A stretch of DNA of 8,674 nucleotides, taken from contig CAKAPG010000020.1 in the NCBI GenBank assembly GCA_916715765.1, forward strand, positions 1 through 8,674, in the 5' to 3' direction. The notes below the pieces were generated by a model that worked only from the letters and a program-made list of their open reading frames with translations, did not search any database and was not told the origin of the DNA. The DNA is from an uncultured Atopobium sp. GTDB taxonomy: Bacteria > Actinomycetota > Coriobacteriia > Coriobacteriales > Atopobiaceae. Position numbers and translations under genes: made by a program. This document shows positions 6,865 through 8,674 of the stretch, in pieces; positions within the stretch are counted from its first letter, which is position 1, and the number at the start of each line of letters is the position of its first letter.

Positions 6865-6887
6865 CTTGTGTAACTTTGGTATTTACT

Positions 6888-6916
6888 TTGAAAGTAGGCC
6901 CATTCTGCCGTATCTT
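6888..6916 (+). promoter_or_regulatory. Candidate promoter of the TPR-STAS operon
   Basis: TTGAAA (6888-6893, five of six) and TATCTT (6911-6916, four of six) with the optimal 17-bp spacer. They sit in the 88-bp gap before the TPR gene, giving a leader of about 30 nt. Confidence 0.5.
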
Positions 6917-6952
6917 GATTAGTTATGTTTAGAAAAAGCGATTGGATGTTGA

Positions 6953-7729
6953 ATGCCAACTAATACTTCAAAGCCAGAACTTACACCAGAACAGAAGGCA
7001 GAAAAAGAACTGGTTGCCATGGCAAACCAGACAGCAAAAAAGAAGGCAAAGGACCGTAAGCCCGATGAGGCTCCTAAAAAGCCAGGTCCTTCTACAGGTA
7101 TGAAGATTGCTATTGGCGTATTCTCGCTCTTTATTGCTATTTCTATGATGCTGCCTTCTCTTGCCAGCATTTTCTCTAACTCGCAAAAGCATAATCAGAC
7201 TCAGCAGAATTCTCCTGAGGCCATTAACCAGGTCTATCAGAAACAGGCAGAAGAAAAAGAGTCTGCTATTCAGTCCAACCCAGATAATCTGCCAGCACAT
7301 CTTGATTTGGCTCGTACGTATTTAGGTTGGGGAATGGCGCTTAAGAGTTCTTCTCAAGATGACTCTGTTCAGAAGCAGTCTTTGCAGCTGATTAACAAAG
7401 CAATTGCTGAGTACGATACGTATCTTGCTTCAAATGATTCTGATGAAGTCCGTGTTGATAGGGCAATTGCACAGTTCTACGCAGGAGATCAAACAGGTGC
7501 TGTTGAGGCACTTAAGGCAGTAACGGATCGCTCTCCAGACTATGCTAACGGTTGGCTTAATTTGGGAATGATGTATCGTGTTACTGATCAAGTAGATCTT
7601 GCAAAAGAGGCACTGCAGAAGGCAATTGAAAAGGATTCCGATAATAGCGCCGGTGTGAGGGATAATGCACAGAAAGTTCTTGATGCATTAAACGGAAACA
7701 CCTCTACCTCTTCAAATAACACCAAGTAA
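6953..7729 (+). CDS. Membrane-anchored TPR-repeat protein
   Basis: A 258-residue protein with a hydrophilic Lys-rich N-terminus (1-49, with KKKAKDRK at 29-36), a single membrane helix at about 50-73, and a Gln/Ser/Asn-rich linker. The rest is helical tetratricopeptide repeats. The clearest repeat is residues 197-230 (YANGWLNLGMMYR then AKEALQKAIEKDSDN); others fit at about 112-160 and 163-196. By the positive-inside rule the N-terminus is cytoplasmic and the TPR domain outside, making it a likely scaffold for an envelope complex; no partner is identified. The tail (after 248) is Ser/Thr/Asn-rich and disordered. The ATG at 6953 is the first possible start, since TGA precedes it directly in frame; its ribosome binding site is weak (TTGGA). 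The STAS gene follows after 9 nt. Confidence 0.85.
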   Translation: MPTNTSKPELTPEQKAEKELVAMANQTAKKKAKDRKPDEAPKKPGPSTGMKIAIGVFSLFIAISMMLPSLASIFSNSQKHNQTQQNSPEAINQVYQKQAEEKESAIQSNPDNLPAHLDLARTYLGWGMALKSSSQDDSVQKQSLQLINKAIAEYDTYLASNDSDEVRVDRAIAQFYAGDQTGAVEALKAVTDRSPDYANGWLNLGMMYRVTDQVDLAKEALQKAIEKDSDNSAGVRDNAQKVLDALNGNTSTSSNNTK

Positions 7730-7736
7730 GGAGGAG
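7728..7736 (+). promoter_or_regulatory. Strong ribosome binding site overlapping the TPR stop codon
   Basis: AAGGAGGAG, a near-perfect Shine-Dalgarno sequence, shares its first two bases with the TAA of the TPR gene and precedes the STAS ATG at 7739. This arrangement fits translational coupling. Confidence 0.75.
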
Positions 7737-7738
7737 TT

Positions 7739-8050
7739 ATGGCACTAGAGATAAGCTCTGAAATTACAGATACAAAGACCATTATTCGCATTGAGGGCGA
7801 GGTAGACGTATCAAACGCCTCCGAGCTTCGTGATGCTTTGGATACTGCGCTCGCCGATGGAGCAAAAGAAGTTGAAGCTGATTTTGCTGAGGTAGCTTAT
7901 ATTGATTCGACGGGCATTGGCGTTTTAGTGGGTGCCGCACATCGAGCACAAGAGAGCGGTTCTGTGCTTGTTGTTGCAAACCCTCAGAAAAACGTGGAGC
8001 GTGTCTTTACGCTTCTTGGGGTTGATAAAGACCTTAACGTTCTCAAGTAG
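7739..8050 (+). CDS. STAS-domain anti-sigma-factor antagonist
   Basis: A 103-residue single STAS domain of the SpoIIAA/RsbV type. Visible marks are IEGEVDVSNASELRDAL (18-34) and YIDSTGIGVLVGAAHRA (54-70). S57 in DSTG is the serine that is phosphorylated in SpoIIAA/RsbV proteins to switch off binding to the anti-sigma kinase. The C-terminus (NVERVFTLLGVDK) is also typical. In the family model, the unphosphorylated form traps an RsbW/SpoIIAB-like kinase and frees a sigma factor. No such kinase, phosphatase or sigma factor is in the window, so the target is unknown. It is tightly coupled to the TPR membrane protein upstream and followed by a terminator-like hairpin 13 nt after its stop. Confidence 0.9.
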   Translation: MALEISSEITDTKTIIRIEGEVDVSNASELRDALDTALADGAKEVEADFAEVAYIDSTGIGVLVGAAHRAQESGSVLVVANPQKNVERVFTLLGVDKDLNVLK

Positions 8051-8063
8051 GTTTGGTAACTTG

Positions 8064-8095
8064 CAAGCTCTTTGAGAAACGGTTCAAAGAGCTTG
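8064..8095 (+). terminator. Intrinsic terminator-like hairpin after the STAS gene
   Basis: CAAGCTCTTTGA (8064-8075) and TCAAAGAGCTTG (8084-8095) form a perfect 12-bp stem with an 8-nt loop, followed by a broken T-rich run (TTTATGTTTGTT). It ends the TPR-STAS unit, perhaps with some readthrough into the tat gene 29 nt downstream. Confidence 0.8.
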
Positions 8096-8124
8096 TTTAT
8101 GTTTGTTCCAGAAAGGTATTGCTT

Positions 8125-8674
8125 GTGTTTGGCATTGGAGAAACAGAGCTCGTACTAATTTTGCTCTTTGCATTTTTAGTATTTGGTCCTGATAAATTAC
8201 CTGGTATGGGTCGCACGCTTGGTCGTGCTCTTAGACAGTTCCAGAACGCTCAAGAAGGCTTTAATAAAGTTGTCCGTGCAGACTTACTTGATCCTGCAGC
8301 GGATGCACTTCACGAGAAACCCAAGCGCTCCGAGCAGCTCAAAAATGCTGCATCTGATGCTGACCGCGAGGATACTGACCATCAGGAGACCTTTGCTGAG
8401 CGTCGTGCTCGCCTCAAGGAGGAGCGCGAGGCAGCTGAGAAGGCTGCTGCTGAGGCGGCTGAGCAGAGTAAGCAAGCTGAGCAGACCCAGGAGGCTGAGC
8501 AGCCAGAAACCGCTTCTGCTGAAGAAGCTCCTGCCGCACCACAAGCTACGTCTTCTGTTGCTTTCTCCGATGATTCTACAGAGGTAACTGAGCACGTGGC
8601 TCCTCAGGCTGCAGAAGAAACTCCTGCTGCCGCTCCATCTGCAAAAGACCTCTATAACCTTGGATCTGCACGTT
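8125..8674 (+). CDS. tatB: Twin-arginine translocase subunit, TatA/TatB family (3' partial)
   Basis: The frame is open from GTG at 8125 to the last base, giving 183 residues with no stop, so the gene continues beyond the window. The N-terminus (FGIGETELVLILLFAF, then FGPDKLPGMGRTLGRAL) is a short membrane helix, a GP hinge and an amphipathic helix, the standard TatA/TatB plan. Glu at position 8 and the GPxxLP hinge are closer to TatB than to TatA, but the split is not certain outside proteobacteria. The Tat pathway exports folded proteins across the cytoplasmic membrane. After about residue 60 comes a long charged tail rich in Glu and Ala (AERRARLKEEREAAEKAAAEAAEQ), with an AEQ repeat and an Ala/Pro/Glu-rich stretch, probably a cytoplasmic coiled coil and disordered tail. 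AAAGG (8112-8116) lies 8 nt before the GTG; an in-frame TTG at 8119 is a less likely start. Confidence 0.88.
   Translation, partial: MFGIGETELVLILLFAFLVFGPDKLPGMGRTLGRALRQFQNAQEGFNKVVRADLLDPAADALHEKPKRSEQLKNAASDADREDTDHQETFAERRARLKEEREAAEKAAAEAAEQSKQAEQTQEAEQPETASAEEAPAAPQATSSVAFSDDSTEVTEHVAPQAAEETPAAAPSAKDLYNLGSAR
8458..8511 (+). repeat. Three-copy 18-nt imperfect tandem repeat inside the tat gene
   Basis: GCTGAGCAG occurs at 8458, 8476 and 8494, exactly 18 nt apart. It encodes a six-residue repeat (AEQSKQ, AEQTQE, AEQPET) in the charged tail. The bases between the cores differ, so the repeat is diverged. Confidence 0.7.

Noticed and set aside
6881..6896. ACTTT-G-AAAGT dyad after the aminotransferase as a terminator
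   Set aside because: Arms of 5 bp with a one-base loop cannot form a hairpin, and no T-run follows; it overlaps the -35 box of the TPR promoter candidate instead.
8183..8587. A 134-residue plus-strand reading frame
   Set aside because: It is an out-of-frame shadow of the tat gene that starts at 8125; its low-complexity Leu/Arg/Ser composition comes from the GCT/GAG-rich repeats.

Overview
This window looks like an ordinary stretch of chromosome from a mid-GC Gram-positive bacterium. Protein style, AGGAG-type ribosome binding sites and gene content suggest the Coriobacteriia (Actinomycetota), probably the Atopobium/Lancefieldella group. That placement is inference from the sequence alone. I see no insertion sequence, phage gene, CRISPR array, tRNA or rRNA.

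Layout. Bases 1-2220 hold the 3' part of polA (DNA polymerase I, cut by the window start) followed by rnhA (RNase HI), a plausible primer-removal operon. Bases 2221-2325 separate rnhA from the convergent degV gene and carry a 20-bp perfect palindrome and a bidirectional intrinsic terminator. degV (minus strand, fatty-acid-binding family) and nhaA (plus strand, Na+/H+ antiporter) diverge from a 204-bp spacer with back-to-back promoter candidates. nhaA converges on a small AT-rich membrane-protein gene (4769-5053, minus). Upstream of that, on the same strand, is an 89-residue gene of unknown function (5131-5400). It diverges from an aspartate aminotransferase of the PF12897 type (5473-6864).

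The last third is all on the plus strand. It holds a membrane-anchored TPR protein and a STAS-domain anti-sigma-factor antagonist with only 9 nt between them, then a 12-bp terminator-like hairpin, then a TatA/TatB-type gene that runs off the window end. The tat gene begins with GTG at 8125.

Functionally these are housekeeping replication and repair, lipid and ion homeostasis, amino-acid metabolism, and a small envelope/regulatory cluster. I found no convincing new multi-gene system. The parts least explained are the two small minus-strand genes between nhaA and the aminotransferase, and the TPR-STAS pair with no partner kinase or sigma factor in view.
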